This document shows, in pieces, positions 1 through 8,867 of a DNA stretch of 64,000 nt. The stretch's first letter is position 1, and each line of letters opens with the position of its first letter. The notes below the pieces were generated by a model, which was not told the origin of the DNA, ran no database searches, and worked only from the letters and a program-made list of their open reading frames with translations. Origin of the DNA: Pseudomonas sp. LP_7_YM (lineage in GTDB: Bacteria; Pseudomonadota; Gammaproteobacteria; Pseudomonadales; Pseudomonadaceae); assembly GCF_004364435.1 (NCBI RefSeq), contig NZ_SOCT01000010.1, forward strand, positions 1 to 64,000, in the 5' to 3' direction. Made by a program: the position numbers and the translations under genes.

Positions 1-3000
1 GCAATCTGGCGTTTCTGGGTCGCAATGACGACCAGGTCAAGATCCGTGGTTTCCGGATTGAGCTGGGTGAAATTGCAGCCCGATTGGCCGAGCATTGCTC
101 CGTCCGCGAGGCGGTTGTAGTGGCGCAAGGCGAGGATACCAATAAGCGTCTGGTAGCTTACGTGGTGGCGCAGTCCGAAGTACAGGATACGCCGATAGAC
201 TCCGAGTCTGGCGTTGCGCTAGCGGGCGCGCTGCGTGATTACCTGAGTAGCCGTTTACCTGACTACATGGTGCCTTCTGCTTTTGTGCGAATGGAAAGTT
301 TACCGCTGACAGGCAATGGCAAGCTTGATCGGCGGGCGTTGCCGGTTCCGGAGGGCAATGATTTTGCGCATGCGGTCTACGAGGCGCCGTTGGGCGAGAT
401 CGAGGTCACCCTTGCCTTGATATGGTCAGAATTGCTTGGCGTCGAACAAGTTGGTCGCCATGACAACTTCTTTGCCCTTGGCGGCCATTCACTTTTGGCG
501 GTGCGGTTGATCGAGCGGTTGCGCCGGCAGGGCTTGAGCCTTGCTGTGCGTGATCTATTTCAGACGCCGGTGTTATCGGTGCTGGCTAGCACCCTTGGCC
601 AACACCGCGAGGTGGTAGTGCCGCCCAATTTGATCAAGCCCGAGACGTGTAGAATCACGCCCGACCTGCTGCCATTAATCGATCTCGACCAATCGGATAT
701 CGACGTTATCGTTTCACAGGTACCTGGAGGGGCAGCCAACATCCAGGATATCTACGCGCTCTCACCCATGCAGGACGGCATTCTGTTCCACCACATGTTG
801 GCAAAAGAGGGTGACCCCTATTTGCTGGTTGCCCAGATGGCCTTTTCTGATCGTGAAACCCTGGAACGCTATCTCTGCGCGGTTCAGCAGGTGGTAGACC
901 GTCACGACATTTTGCGTACCTCCTTTGTTTGGGATGGGTTGTCTGGAGCCGCGCAAGTTGTCTGGCGACAGGCTCCAATCTCCATCACTGATATTGTTCT
1001 TGATCCGGCGGACGGCCCCGTTACCGAGCAGCTTTCCCGGCGCTTTGATTCTTGTCGGCACCGGATTGACCTGACCCAGGCGCCGGTGCTGCGCTTTATC
1101 GTCACCCATGACCCTGCTACAGACCGCTTCATTCTGATGCAGCTGCAGCATCACTTGATTGACGATGCTTCTTCATTGCAATTTTTTTATAACGAAGTGC
1201 AGGCTTTCCTCGCCGATCGCGGTGAGAAACTGCCGTCGCCTCAACCGTTCCGCAACCTGATCGGTCAGGTGCGGTCGGGTAAAAGCGTGGCCGAACATGA
1301 ATGTTTCTTCAGGTCTATGCTGGCTGACTTAGAAGAGCCGACGTTGCCCTTTGGATTGGCAGAAGTGCATTTGGACGGCGCGCAGGTGGGGCAGACCCAC
1401 CGCATGATTTCGGCTGAGCTCAATGACCGGTTGCGGGCGCAGGCCAGGCGATTGAATGTGAGTCTCGCCAGTCTGTGTCACGTTGCTTTTGCCCAGGTAC
1501 TGGTGCGCACCAGCGGCCAGGAAAAGGTCGTGTTTGGTACTGTACTGTTTGGACGAATGCAAGCGGGCCACGGGTCAGATCGAGCCATGGGCATGTTCAT
1601 CAACACGCTGCCGATCCGATTTGACTCAAGCGGCATTGATACCGCTGGGAGTGTCCAGCAGGCTCATGCCTGTCTGGCTGAGTTGCTCGCTCACGAGCAT
1701 GCTTCGCTGGCGCTGGCACAAAGGTGCAGTGGGGTCGCTACAGGCACGCCGCTGTTCAGCGCGTTGCTCAACTATCGGCACAATGACCTTGCGGGTGCAG
1801 ACAACATTGTCCAGACCATGGAGCAAATGCCAGGTGTTGAGTTCCTGAGTGAACAAGAGCGGACCAATTATCCGTTCACATTGTCAGTTGAAGATTTCGG
1901 TCAGTCCTTAGGGTTGACCGCTCAAGTAGTCACACCGTTCGATTCTGATCGTGTGTGTGGCTACATGGAGCAGGCGTTGCACAGCCTGGCGCAGACTCTG
2001 GAGCGCTCGCCGCACCGCCCGGTTCGACAGCTGAATATTTTGCCTGCGTCCGAACGTACAGTGCTGCTCAATACGTGGAACGCGACGGATGCATCCAGCC
2101 CGGATCATCTGTGCATTCATCATTTGTTTGAGGCGCAGGTGGCGCGCACTCCAAGGGCAACGGCGCTGATCTTTGAGGGCGAGGCGCTCAGTTATGCTGA
2201 GCTTAATGCCAGGGCCAATCGACTGGCACATCAACTGGTTGAGCGGGGCGTCGGGCCAGACCAACGGGTGGCGATCTGTGTCGAGCGCTCGACAGCGATG
2301 GTTGTTGGGCTTATGGCGATCCTTAAGTCAGGCGGCACCTATGTACCGCTTGATCCGGCTTATCCGGGAGATCGACTGGCTTACATTCTTACCGATACGG
2401 TGCCGGTTCTGGTACTGGCCGATGCGGCCGGGCGGCAGGTGCTAGGTGAGGCATTGCAGCCCTATACCGTGCTTGATCCCAATGAGATCTCGACGAAGGC
2501 TGATGCTAATTTCCAGGTGACCGGCTTGACACCCCGCAACCTCGCTTATCTGATCTATACCTCGGGTTCAACCGGACAACCCAAAGGCGTGATGATTGAA
2601 CATCGTGGATTAGTCGCATCGACATTGGCAAGAACCACGGTATACAAGCCAAGTTTAGACACTGTATTTTTACTGCTGTCATCCATGGCGTTTGACAGTT
2701 CCGCGGCAGGCATTTTCGGAACGTTAACAACCGGGGGGGCCTTGTGTTTACCAGGCAGTAAAGCTGTCGTAGACCCACACATCATCAGCCGCCTTTTGAT
2801 TGAAAACAAAGTCACCTCAGTGCTGCTGGTGCCATCTCTCGCAAGATTGGTTTTGCCGCAAGTCGCCCAACTTGGATATGGACAACTGCGTCAGGTAATC
2901 GTGGCAGGTGAAGTGTGTCCTGCGAAGTTGGTCCAGGAAGTGACCTCAGCATTTACTGCGGTTGAATTATTCAATGAGTATGGCCCGACGGAGGCGACAA

Positions 3001-4712
3001 TCTGGGCGGCGGTCCATCGCTGTTCCTCTGATGACGTTGATCCGGTTCCGATAGGTCGTCCGATTTCAAACACACGAATTTACCTTCTGGACGCGTATGG
3101 CGAGCCTGTTCCGCTGGGTGCGGTGGGTGAGATGTACATCGGGGGCATGGGCGTTGCGCGTGGATATCTGAACTTGGCCGAACTGACGGATGAGCGCTTC
3201 TCGCTCGATCCATTTGCCGGCAAGCCCGACGCGCGAATGTATAAGACGGGGGACTTGGCTCGTTACCTGCCGAACGGGAACCTGGTGTTCCTGGGCCGCA
3301 ATGACGACCAGATCAAGATCCGCGGTTTGCGGATCGAGCCGGGTGAAATTGCGGCCAGACTGACCGAGCATCCTTTCATCCGCGAGGCGGTTGTAGAGGT
3401 ACAAGGGGTGGACTTGGACAAGCGACTGGTTGCTTACGTGGTGGCTCGGCCAGAGGCCTGGGTAAATGATGTCTTTATACTCAGCGCCGACTCCGGGGTG
3501 GGTCTATCGCTAGCTGGACGACTGCGTGATTACTTGAGTGAACGTCTACCCGACTACATGGTGCCGTCTGCTTTTGTACTGATTGAACGCTTGCCGCTAA
3601 CCCCGAATGGCAAGCTTGATAGGCGAGCATTGCCTGTTCCCGAGGGGGAGGCCTTTGCCCATGAGGCGTATGAGGCACCGCAAGGTGAGATCGAGACGAT
3701 CCTGGCTGCGATTTGGTCAGGATTGCTTCGGCTTGAGCAGGTCGGTCGCCATGACAACTTCTTCGTCCTCGGCGGCCATTCGCTCATGGCCGTCCAACTG
3801 ATGCAGAAAGCCAGGAGTTATGGTTTGGAGTGCTCGTTGAGCGACATTTTTGAACACCCTCGATTGGCTAACCTTGCCACTCAGATTGCGCAGTCTCCTG
3901 TGCTCAACCTGCAGAACGGGGCGATCACGGTGCGCGCTGGCGGGACTGAGCCCCCGGTCTTTTTCGTGCCCTCGGGATTAGCCGATTATTCGTATGCTAT
4001 ATCGCTGGCCCAAAATATCCGCGCCAGCTGCCCGGTCCATGTACTGCCGTGGTCGGCCATTGGCGATTCCCTGCCTCATTCAATGGAGGACATGGCCGAA
4101 AGAATGATACCGCTCATCCGGGCGATCCAGCCTGAAGGGCCCTATCGGATCGCGGGATATTCCTCTGGAGGGATTCTTGCTTATGCCATCGTCCATGCGC
4201 TTATGTGCAAAAAGGCCAGCGTTGAATTTTTAGGCTTTATTGATGTTCCTGCGCCGCATAAGTTGCTTTATAAGAATCAGGATATTAAGCACTACTTTAT
4301 CGAGCATGTTAAGGCTGTGGCGCCTGAGGCGGAGCGTCCTAAATTCGATATTTTAAATCCCGGGGATGAATTTGCTGAGTTGCTTAAGAAAGCACAGGGT
4401 TTGGGAGGCTATGATTTAAATGCCGACATCTCGGTGGAAACAGTCAAATGGCAAGCCATTTATCATTTTTCGCAGATCGCTGGCGCCTATACACCCTCTC
4501 CATTGCAGGTCAATATCCATCATTTCTACGCGGCTGACCGTGAGCGCACCTCTCTGCCGCAGGTTGATATGGCAGGTGGGTGGAGAGAGCGTTTACCTGA
4601 CTTGGCGATTAATCATGTTTCTATTCCTGGAGGGCATGTCTCCATGATGGAGGACGTCGGTAATCGCATGTACTTGGCTGAAGCATTGAATCGAGCACTT
4701 TGTAAGCGGTAA
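1..4712 (+). CDS. Nonribosomal peptide synthetase, C-terminal part with thioesterase (5' end outside window)
   Basis: The frame is open from base 3, so the gene begins upstream. Domain order read from motifs: the tail of an adenylation domain (GRNDDQVKIRG), a carrier domain with LGGHSL (phosphopantetheine Ser at 489-491), a condensation domain (HHLIDD at 1149-1166), a full adenylation domain (YTSGSTGQPKG near 2555, NEYGPTE near 2970, a second GRNDDQIKIRG near 3295), a second carrier domain (Ser at 3780-3782) and a type I thioesterase with GYSSG (Ser at 4161-4163) and a late His in GGHVSMMED. It adds the last residue and releases the peptide. The condensation start carries HHMLAKEGD (789-815), close to the HH[IL]xxxxGD signature of dual condensation/epimerisation domains, so the previous residue is probably turned to D. 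My by-eye alignment to GrsA gives specificity residues D,S,A,L,I,A,E,I,W; I cannot assign a substrate or name the product. Confidence 0.93.
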   Translation, partial: NLAFLGRNDDQVKIRGFRIELGEIAARLAEHCSVREAVVVAQGEDTNKRLVAYVVAQSEVQDTPIDSESGVALAGALRDYLSSRLPDYMVPSAFVRMESLPLTGNGKLDRRALPVPEGNDFAHAVYEAPLGEIEVTLALIWSELLGVEQVGRHDNFFALGGHSLLAVRLIERLRRQGLSLAVRDLFQTPVLSVLASTLGQHREVVVPPNLIKPETCRITPDLLPLIDLDQSDIDVIVSQVPGGAANIQDIYALSPMQDGILFHHMLAKEGDPYLLVAQMAFSDRETLERYLCAVQQVVDRHDILRTSFVWDGLSGAAQVVWRQAPISITDIVLDPADGPVTEQLSRRFDSCRHRIDLTQAPVLRFIVTHDPATDRFILMQLQHHLIDDASSLQFFYNEVQAFLADRGEKLPSPQPFRNLIGQVRSGKSVAEHECFFRSMLADLEEPTLPFGLAEVHLDGAQVGQTHRMISAELNDRLRAQARRLNVSLASLCHVAFAQVLVRTSGQEKVVFGTVLFGRMQAGHGSDRAMGMFINTLPIRFDSSGIDTAGSVQQAHACLAELLAHEHASLALAQRCSGVATGTPLFSALLNYRHNDLAGADNIVQTMEQMPGVEFLSEQERTNYPFTLSVEDFGQSLGLTAQVVTPFDSDRVCGYMEQALHSLAQTLERSPHRPVRQLNILPASERTVLLNTWNATDASSPDHLCIHHLFEAQVARTPRATALIFEGEALSYAELNARANRLAHQLVERGVGPDQRVAICVERSTAMVVGLMAILKSGGTYVPLDPAYPGDRLAYILTDTVPVLVLADAAGRQVLGEALQPYTVLDPNEISTKADANFQVTGLTPRNLAYLIYTSGSTGQPKGVMIEHRGLVASTLARTTVYKPSLDTVFLLLSSMAFDSSAAGIFGTLTTGGALCLPGSKAVVDPHIISRLLIENKVTSVLLVPSLARLVLPQVAQLGYGQLRQVIVAGEVCPAKLVQEVTSAFTAVELFNEYGPTEATIWAAVHRCSSDDVDPVPIGRPISNTRIYLLDAYGEPVPLGAVGEMYIGGMGVARGYLNLAELTDERFSLDPFAGKPDARMYKTGDLARYLPNGNLVFLGRNDDQIKIRGLRIEPGEIAARLTEHPFIREAVVEVQGVDLDKRLVAYVVARPEAWVNDVFILSADSGVGLSLAGRLRDYLSERLPDYMVPSAFVLIERLPLTPNGKLDRRALPVPEGEAFAHEAYEAPQGEIETILAAIWSGLLRLEQVGRHDNFFVLGGHSLMAVQLMQKARSYGLECSLSDIFEHPRLANLATQIAQSPVLNLQNGAITVRAGGTEPPVFFVPSGLADYSYAISLAQNIRASCPVHVLPWSAIGDSLPHSMEDMAERMIPLIRAIQPEGPYRIAGYSSGGILAYAIVHALMCKKASVEFLGFIDVPAPHKLLYKNQDIKHYFIEHVKAVAPEAERPKFDILNPGDEFAELLKKAQGLGGYDLNADISVETVKWQAIYHFSQIAGAYTPSPLQVNIHHFYAADRERTSLPQVDMAGGWRERLPDLAINHVSIPGGHVSMMEDVGNRMYLAEALNRALCKR

Positions 4713-4735
4713 TGATTGAGCGTTTCGCTCATTTA
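4709..4735 (+). terminator. Possible weak terminator after the NRPS gene
   Basis: TGAGCG (4717-4722) and CGCTCA (4726-4731) form a stem with a TTT loop, extended imperfectly by GTAA/TTAC. There is only a short T run, so termination is uncertain and the MFS gene may be co-transcribed. Confidence 0.3.
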
Positions 4736-4868
4736 CGTGCAGGTGGGCTTGTCACTGCCCACTTGTATATTTGCTCAAGTAACCACTCAGGCGCCTGTCT
4801 ACTGCTCCATTAGTGCGTCGCCTGCAGCGGGCTATTCATCAGCGTTAAATTATAAAAAAGGAGCAATT

Positions 4869-6074
4869 ATGGCGAATCCCTACCGCGAACTTATCAACAC
4901 TCCGGGTGTGATGGGGTTAGTGATCGCAAGTTCCATTGCCCGTCTGCCACAGGCAATGATCGGCATCGGCATCATTACCATGTTGGTGCAGCAGACGGGT
5001 CTTTATTGGCTGGCGGGCTCGGTCGCCGGTACTTTTACCTTGGCGAACGCGCTTATCGGTCCACAGGTGTCGAAACTTGTTGATATGCGGGGGCAACGCC
5101 GGGTTTTGCCCTTTGTGACGGCCTTCAGCATTGGTATGTTGCTTGCGCTGATCATTGCCGTCTATATGAGGGCTCCCGCCACACTGCTGTTTATTCTTGC
5201 GGTATTGGCGGGCACGATGCCAAGCATGCCCGCCATGATAAGAGCACGCTGGACGCAGCTTTTCCGTGGCAAGCCACAGTTACACACGGCCTTCTCTTTG
5301 GACACGGTTCTAACTGAACTCGCCTTTATCATTGGCCCACCACTTGCCATTGGTTTGAGCGTCAGCTTTTTCGCCGAAGCCGGGCCTCTTGTAGCCGTCC
5401 TGTTGCTGGTTGTCGGCGTGACTGCTTTTCTTATGCAGCGGCAGACAGAGCCGAAGGTGGTCTTGGGCATTAAACGGAGCGCAAACTCAACCCTGCTTAT
5501 CCCCGGCGTTCGCACTATCGTGCTGGCGCTCTTGGCGATGGGTGTGATTGGTGGATCCGTCGACGTGGCGGTTGTTGCCTTCGCCAACGCACAGGGCTGG
5601 CCGGCGTCAGCCAGTTTCATCCTGGCAGCCTATGCGCTCGGCTCAATGATCGCGGGTCTGACGTTCGGCGCTTTAAGGATTGCTTTGCCGATTGAAAAGC
5701 AGTTCTTTAGCGGGGTGCTGATAACGGCAGCCACTGCGGTGCTGCCCATTCTTTCACCGGACGTCTACATCCTTTCCGGGATGCTGTTTGTGGCAGGTAT
5801 GTCATTTGCGCCAACGATGGTCGTCGTCATGAATCTCGGTACGATCATTGTTCCACCGTCCAGGATCACCGAAGGACTTACGTGGATGACGACAGGCATC
5901 AGCATCGGCGTAGCGCTCGGTGGCGTATTGGCGGGCCTGGTCATCGACGCCTATGGCGCGCAGGCAGGGTTCGGTGTTGCGATTGTGGCGGGCGTGTCTA
6001 TGGTGGTGATCGTGCTTTTGGGCCTGCGTACACTTCGTGCCACGTCTGCGGTTTGTGCCGAGCTGAACTTCTAG
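4869..6074 (+). CDS. MFS transporter, probable exporter linked to the NRPS
   Basis: A 401-residue hydrophobic protein with about 12 predicted membrane segments and an MFS-like loop (LVDMRGQRRVLP) after the second segment. The frame stays open up to 4716, but the ATG at 4869 is preceded by AAGGAG (4858-4863) with a 5-nt spacer, and the codons before it do not read like a transporter N-terminus, so I use 4869. It lies 156 bp after the NRPS on the same strand, which suggests export of, or self-protection against, the peptide. That link rests on position only; the substrate is unknown. Confidence 0.85.
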   Translation: MANPYRELINTPGVMGLVIASSIARLPQAMIGIGIITMLVQQTGLYWLAGSVAGTFTLANALIGPQVSKLVDMRGQRRVLPFVTAFSIGMLLALIIAVYMRAPATLLFILAVLAGTMPSMPAMIRARWTQLFRGKPQLHTAFSLDTVLTELAFIIGPPLAIGLSVSFFAEAGPLVAVLLLVVGVTAFLMQRQTEPKVVLGIKRSANSTLLIPGVRTIVLALLAMGVIGGSVDVAVVAFANAQGWPASASFILAAYALGSMIAGLTFGALRIALPIEKQFFSGVLITAATAVLPILSPDVYILSGMLFVAGMSFAPTMVVVMNLGTIIVPPSRITEGLTWMTTGISIGVALGGVLAGLVIDAYGAQAGFGVAIVAGVSMVVIVLLGLRTLRATSAVCAELNF

Positions 6075-6137
6075 TGATCAGCACTCTGGACTTCGTCGGG
6101 GCATCGATCTGTCGGCCATGGACAATGCCCCTTCACG

Positions 6138-6165
6138 AAAAAAACACCCCGTCGAGAGAGGTGTT
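6138..6165 (-). terminator. Rho-independent terminator for the minus-strand iron permease-like gene
   Basis: On the minus strand AACACC (6165-6160) and GGTGTT (6148-6143) pair around an 11-nt loop, followed by a run of seven T (complement of 6138-6144). The orientation fits the gene ending at 6250. Confidence 0.65.
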
Positions 6166-6249
6166 AGTGAGATTCGCAAATTTTTGCTTACACTATTTAT
6201 TCGGTTATGGGGCATAAGCCTCGCGCAGGCTTATCAGGTAGGCGGAGAA

Positions 6250-6705
6250 CTAAACCGTAGAGTTCCTAGACGGCTGCTCAACGGTCGCGGTCTGATCCAA
6301 AGTGTTGTGGACTGCGTCGGCCTCACACTCAGGAAACGGTTTGGTGTGATCCATTTCTTCCATCTCACCCATCGCCCGGTACTTCTTGCGTAACTCGTGC
6401 AGTTCTTTCTGATCCAGATTGTCCAGGCTCAATACGGCGTTCTGCGCGTCCTTGGTCACACGCAACAGTTCATCGATCTTGATGTGCATCTGGTCGGTGT
6501 CGCGGTTTTGAGTATTTTGTATCAGGAACACCATGAGGAAGGTGATGATGGTGGTAGAGGTATTGATGATCAACTGCCAGGTGTCGTTGTAATGAAACAG
6601 CGGACCCGTTGCAGCCCACACGCAAATCAACAGAATCGCGACGAGAAAGGTACGAGGGCTCCCGGTCCATTTCGATAATGCTTGCGCGAATTTGGAGAAT
6701 TTCAT
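6250..6705 (-). CDS. Low-affinity iron permease family protein
   Basis: 151 residues. Two hydrophobic segments (about 18-37 and 43-62) are followed by FLIQNTQNRDT and a KIDELL stretch, the hallmark of the low-affinity iron permease family (PF04120-like), then a charged cytosolic tail. The fungal founder of the family moves ferrous iron; the role of the short bacterial members is not established, so iron transport is inferred from the family only. It is a single gene with a terminator just downstream and no Fur box that I can see upstream. Confidence 0.8.
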   Translation of the reverse strand: MKFSKFAQALSKWTGSPRTFLVAILLICVWAATGPLFHYNDTWQLIINTSTTIITFLMVFLIQNTQNRDTDQMHIKIDELLRVTKDAQNAVLSLDNLDQKELHELRKKYRAMGEMEEMDHTKPFPECEADAVHNTLDQTATVEQPSRNSTV

Positions 6706-6796
6706 TGCCAGTGTCCTTAGCTATCAGGGTTGATATTCAAGGGACCCCCGGACGGCTTCGAAATTTCTTTTTACAACATGAAATCTGCGGATGACT

Positions 6797-7573
6797 TCAC
6801 AACCAGCCGAAAATTGCGCAGGCATTTTCGCTGCTGGCCTGGGCCAGTCGCTCGGCCGAAACGTTCATGATGCCGGCCAGTGCCGCACAGATTTTCGGTA
6901 AATGTTCGGGGCTGTTGCGCTGGCCGGGAAACATCGCCGGCGCCATGTCCGGGGCATCGGTTTCCAGCACAACGCTGTTCAGTGGCAGCTCGGTGAGAAC
7001 CCGGTGCATGCGTAACGCCTGAGGCCAGGTTGCGGCTCCGCCCAGTCCGAGTTTGAACCCCAGTTTGATGTACTCCCTGGCCTCCTCACGACTGCCTGAG
7101 AAGGCATGCACGATCCCGCTTCGCTTGAGTTTGAAGCGCTTGAGCGTGGCAATGGTGTCGGCGTGGCTGCGACGCACGTGGAGCAAGGCAGGAAGATTGA
7201 GATCAGCGGCCATCTTGAGCTGGTTGTCGAACAGCGCTTGCTGCTGCGCTCTGTCCAGTGACTCGACGAAGTAGTCGAGGCCGATTTCGCCCACCGCACA
7301 GAGCTTGGGGTGCCCCGCGTACCTGGCGAGCCGGTCACGTAAATCCTCCACGTGCTCGGATCGATGCTCATCCAGATAGATCGGATGCAGGCCCAGCGCG
7401 GCGTAAATGGAAGGTTCGCTGAGTGCCAGATCCCACACCCGTTGCAGATTGCGCTGATGGACCCCCAGCACCACGATGCGATCTACTTGCAGCGCTCGGC
7501 AATGACTGAGCACGGCTTGACGATCGGCGTCGAAATCCTCGAAATCCAGATGCGTGTGGGTGTCGATCAACAT
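6797..7573 (-). CDS. tatD: TatD-family metal-dependent hydrolase (DNase)
   Basis: 258 residues from the ATG at 7573 (MLIDTHTHLDF). Metal-binding positions of the TIM-barrel amidohydrolase superfamily are visible: HTH near residue 6, the Glu in VGEIGLDYF, His in LLHVRRSH and IVHAFSGS, and Asp in LETDAPDM. Family members are Mg-dependent exo/endonucleases acting in oxidative DNA repair and RNA turnover. The open frame reaches 7906, but that extension lies inside fruR and reads as its shadow. The start is 5 nt after the fruR stop, so the two are probably co-transcribed, an arrangement I also recall from other pseudomonads. Confidence 0.92.
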   Translation of the reverse strand: MLIDTHTHLDFEDFDADRQAVLSHCRALQVDRIVVLGVHQRNLQRVWDLALSEPSIYAALGLHPIYLDEHRSEHVEDLRDRLARYAGHPKLCAVGEIGLDYFVESLDRAQQQALFDNQLKMAADLNLPALLHVRRSHADTIATLKRFKLKRSGIVHAFSGSREEAREYIKLGFKLGLGGAATWPQALRMHRVLTELPLNSVVLETDAPDMAPAMFPGQRNSPEHLPKICAALAGIMNVSAERLAQASSENACAIFGWL

Positions 7574-7578
7574 CACGC

Positions 7579-8574
7579 TCAGGCCTCGTGAATGCGCTGT
7601 TTGAAAGTACGCACGATGGCATGGACACCAGGTTCGTACTGAGCCTGCTCGACGGCGGACAGCGCCAGTGTCAGTGCTTTCTCGGCAATCAAATGGTGTT
7701 GCTGCGCCATGGCATTGACGGGCAGCGGCAAGAAGTCCAGCAACTGCGTATCGCCGAACGTGCCCAGATGCAGCTGGGCGGGGTTCAAGCCGCGGGCGTG
7801 CAGCAGGTCGAATACTCCCTGTAACAAAACATAGGAAGTGGTGATCAGAGCGTCGGGAAAGTAGCCCAGGCGGTCCAGCATTTCGCCGGCAATGCGCAGC
7901 CCGCATTCGCGGCTGAAGGATTCGCCATGCTCGACGATGACCGAGCCGTTAAAGTTGTCCAGCGCGTCCTTGAAACCGTCGGCCCGGGCCTTGCTCACAC
8001 TAAGCTCCGGGCGCGCACCGATCAGCGAGATATGCCTTGGTCGGGTTTCCAGCAGGCTGCGAGTCAGTTGTTGACTGGCGTCGTGGTCGTCGCTGACCAC
8101 CGAGCAGAAGTGCTCGGGGTCCATTTCACGGTCAATGGCGATGACTGGAATGCCGTGTTTTTGCAGGTCACGATAGCTGTCATCGCTGGCAGGCAGGCAA
8201 CTGGCGACAAACAGCGCATCGCATCGACGAGCACGAAACAGCTGCAACAATTGCAACTCGCTGATGGGATCATCGTCGGAACTGGCAATGAGCAACTGAT
8301 ACCCGCGGGCACGTGCGCCCTGTTCCAGCTGCTTGGCGATGCGCGCGTAGCTGGGGTTTTCCAGGTCCGGCAGGATGAAACCCAGTGTGCGCGTGTGCCG
8401 GCTGCGCAGGCCTGCAGCTTGCGGGTTTGGACGGAAGCCATGGGCCTCGACCACCGCACGCACGCGCTCGACCGTCGCATTGCTGATGCGCTGCTGTTCG
8501 GCCTTGCCGTTGATCACGTAACTGGCGGTAGTGACGGATACACCGGCCAGACGTGCAATATCAATGAGTTTCAA
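7579..8574 (-). CDS. fruR: FruR/Cra-type LacI-family repressor of fructose genes
   Basis: 331 residues. The N-terminal LacI helix-turn-helix reads LIDIARLAGVSVTTASYVIN, followed by the hinge region and a periplasmic-binding-protein-like effector domain. I place the start at TTG 8574 because AAAAGGAAC lies just upstream and because FruR proteins begin directly with KL(S/I)DIARLAG; the frame is open to 8688 but those residues do not look conserved. In P. putida FruR represses fruBKA and responds to fructose-1-phosphate. It is divergent from fruB, with operator-like sequences between them, so regulation of both sides is likely. Confidence 0.93.
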   Translation of the reverse strand: MKLIDIARLAGVSVTTASYVINGKAEQQRISNATVERVRAVVEAHGFRPNPQAAGLRSRHTRTLGFILPDLENPSYARIAKQLEQGARARGYQLLIASSDDDPISELQLLQLFRARRCDALFVASCLPASDDSYRDLQKHGIPVIAIDREMDPEHFCSVVSDDHDASQQLTRSLLETRPRHISLIGARPELSVSKARADGFKDALDNFNGSVIVEHGESFSRECGLRIAGEMLDRLGYFPDALITTSYVLLQGVFDLLHARGLNPAQLHLGTFGDTQLLDFLPLPVNAMAQQHHLIAEKALTLALSAVEQAQYEPGVHAIVRTFKQRIHEA

Positions 8575-8746
8575 GCGGACGTTCCTTTTATTCTTTGGAC
8601 GGAATGCGGGCAGGATTTTCATCGATTCATGGTCATCATTACAGCAGACCTGCGTCAGTCCGGATTTTTCGGACGCGGCTTGAATCAATCGACCGGCAGT
8701 GCTTCATTCCGCCGAGAATATCGAGTAACGTGCCGGCGCATTTAGA

Positions 8747-8758
8747 TTAAACGATTCA
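8747..8758. promoter_or_regulatory. Putative FruR operator 1
   Basis: TTAAACGATTCA differs by one base from the P. putida FruR operator TTAAACGTTTCA as I remember it. It lies in the fruR-fruB divergent region, 109 bp before the fruB start. Confidence 0.6.
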
Positions 8759-8797
8759 GCAAACAGGTTTGTGGCGGTAAACGGTCCACAATGCGGG

Positions 8798-8809
8798 TCT
8801 AACGTTTAA
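8798..8809. promoter_or_regulatory. Putative FruR operator 2
   Basis: TCTAACGTTTAA read on the minus strand is TTAAACGTTAGA, a 10/12 match to the same operator. It is closer to fruB (58 bp before the start) and could overlap the transcription start. Confidence 0.4.
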
Positions 8810-8846
8810 CACCAACGCTGCAGTCATTGGCCATTCGAGGCCTCAA

Positions 8847-8854
8847 AACAAGAA
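8847..8854 (+). promoter_or_regulatory. CA-rich Hfq/Crc-like motif at the fruB ribosome-binding site
   Basis: AACAAGAA matches the Pseudomonas catabolite-repression motif AAYAAYAA at all but one position. It sits directly before the Shine-Dalgarno AGGAG (8857-8861), where Hfq/Crc would block translation. Confidence 0.4.
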
Positions 8855-8867
8855 TCAGGAGAAAGCG

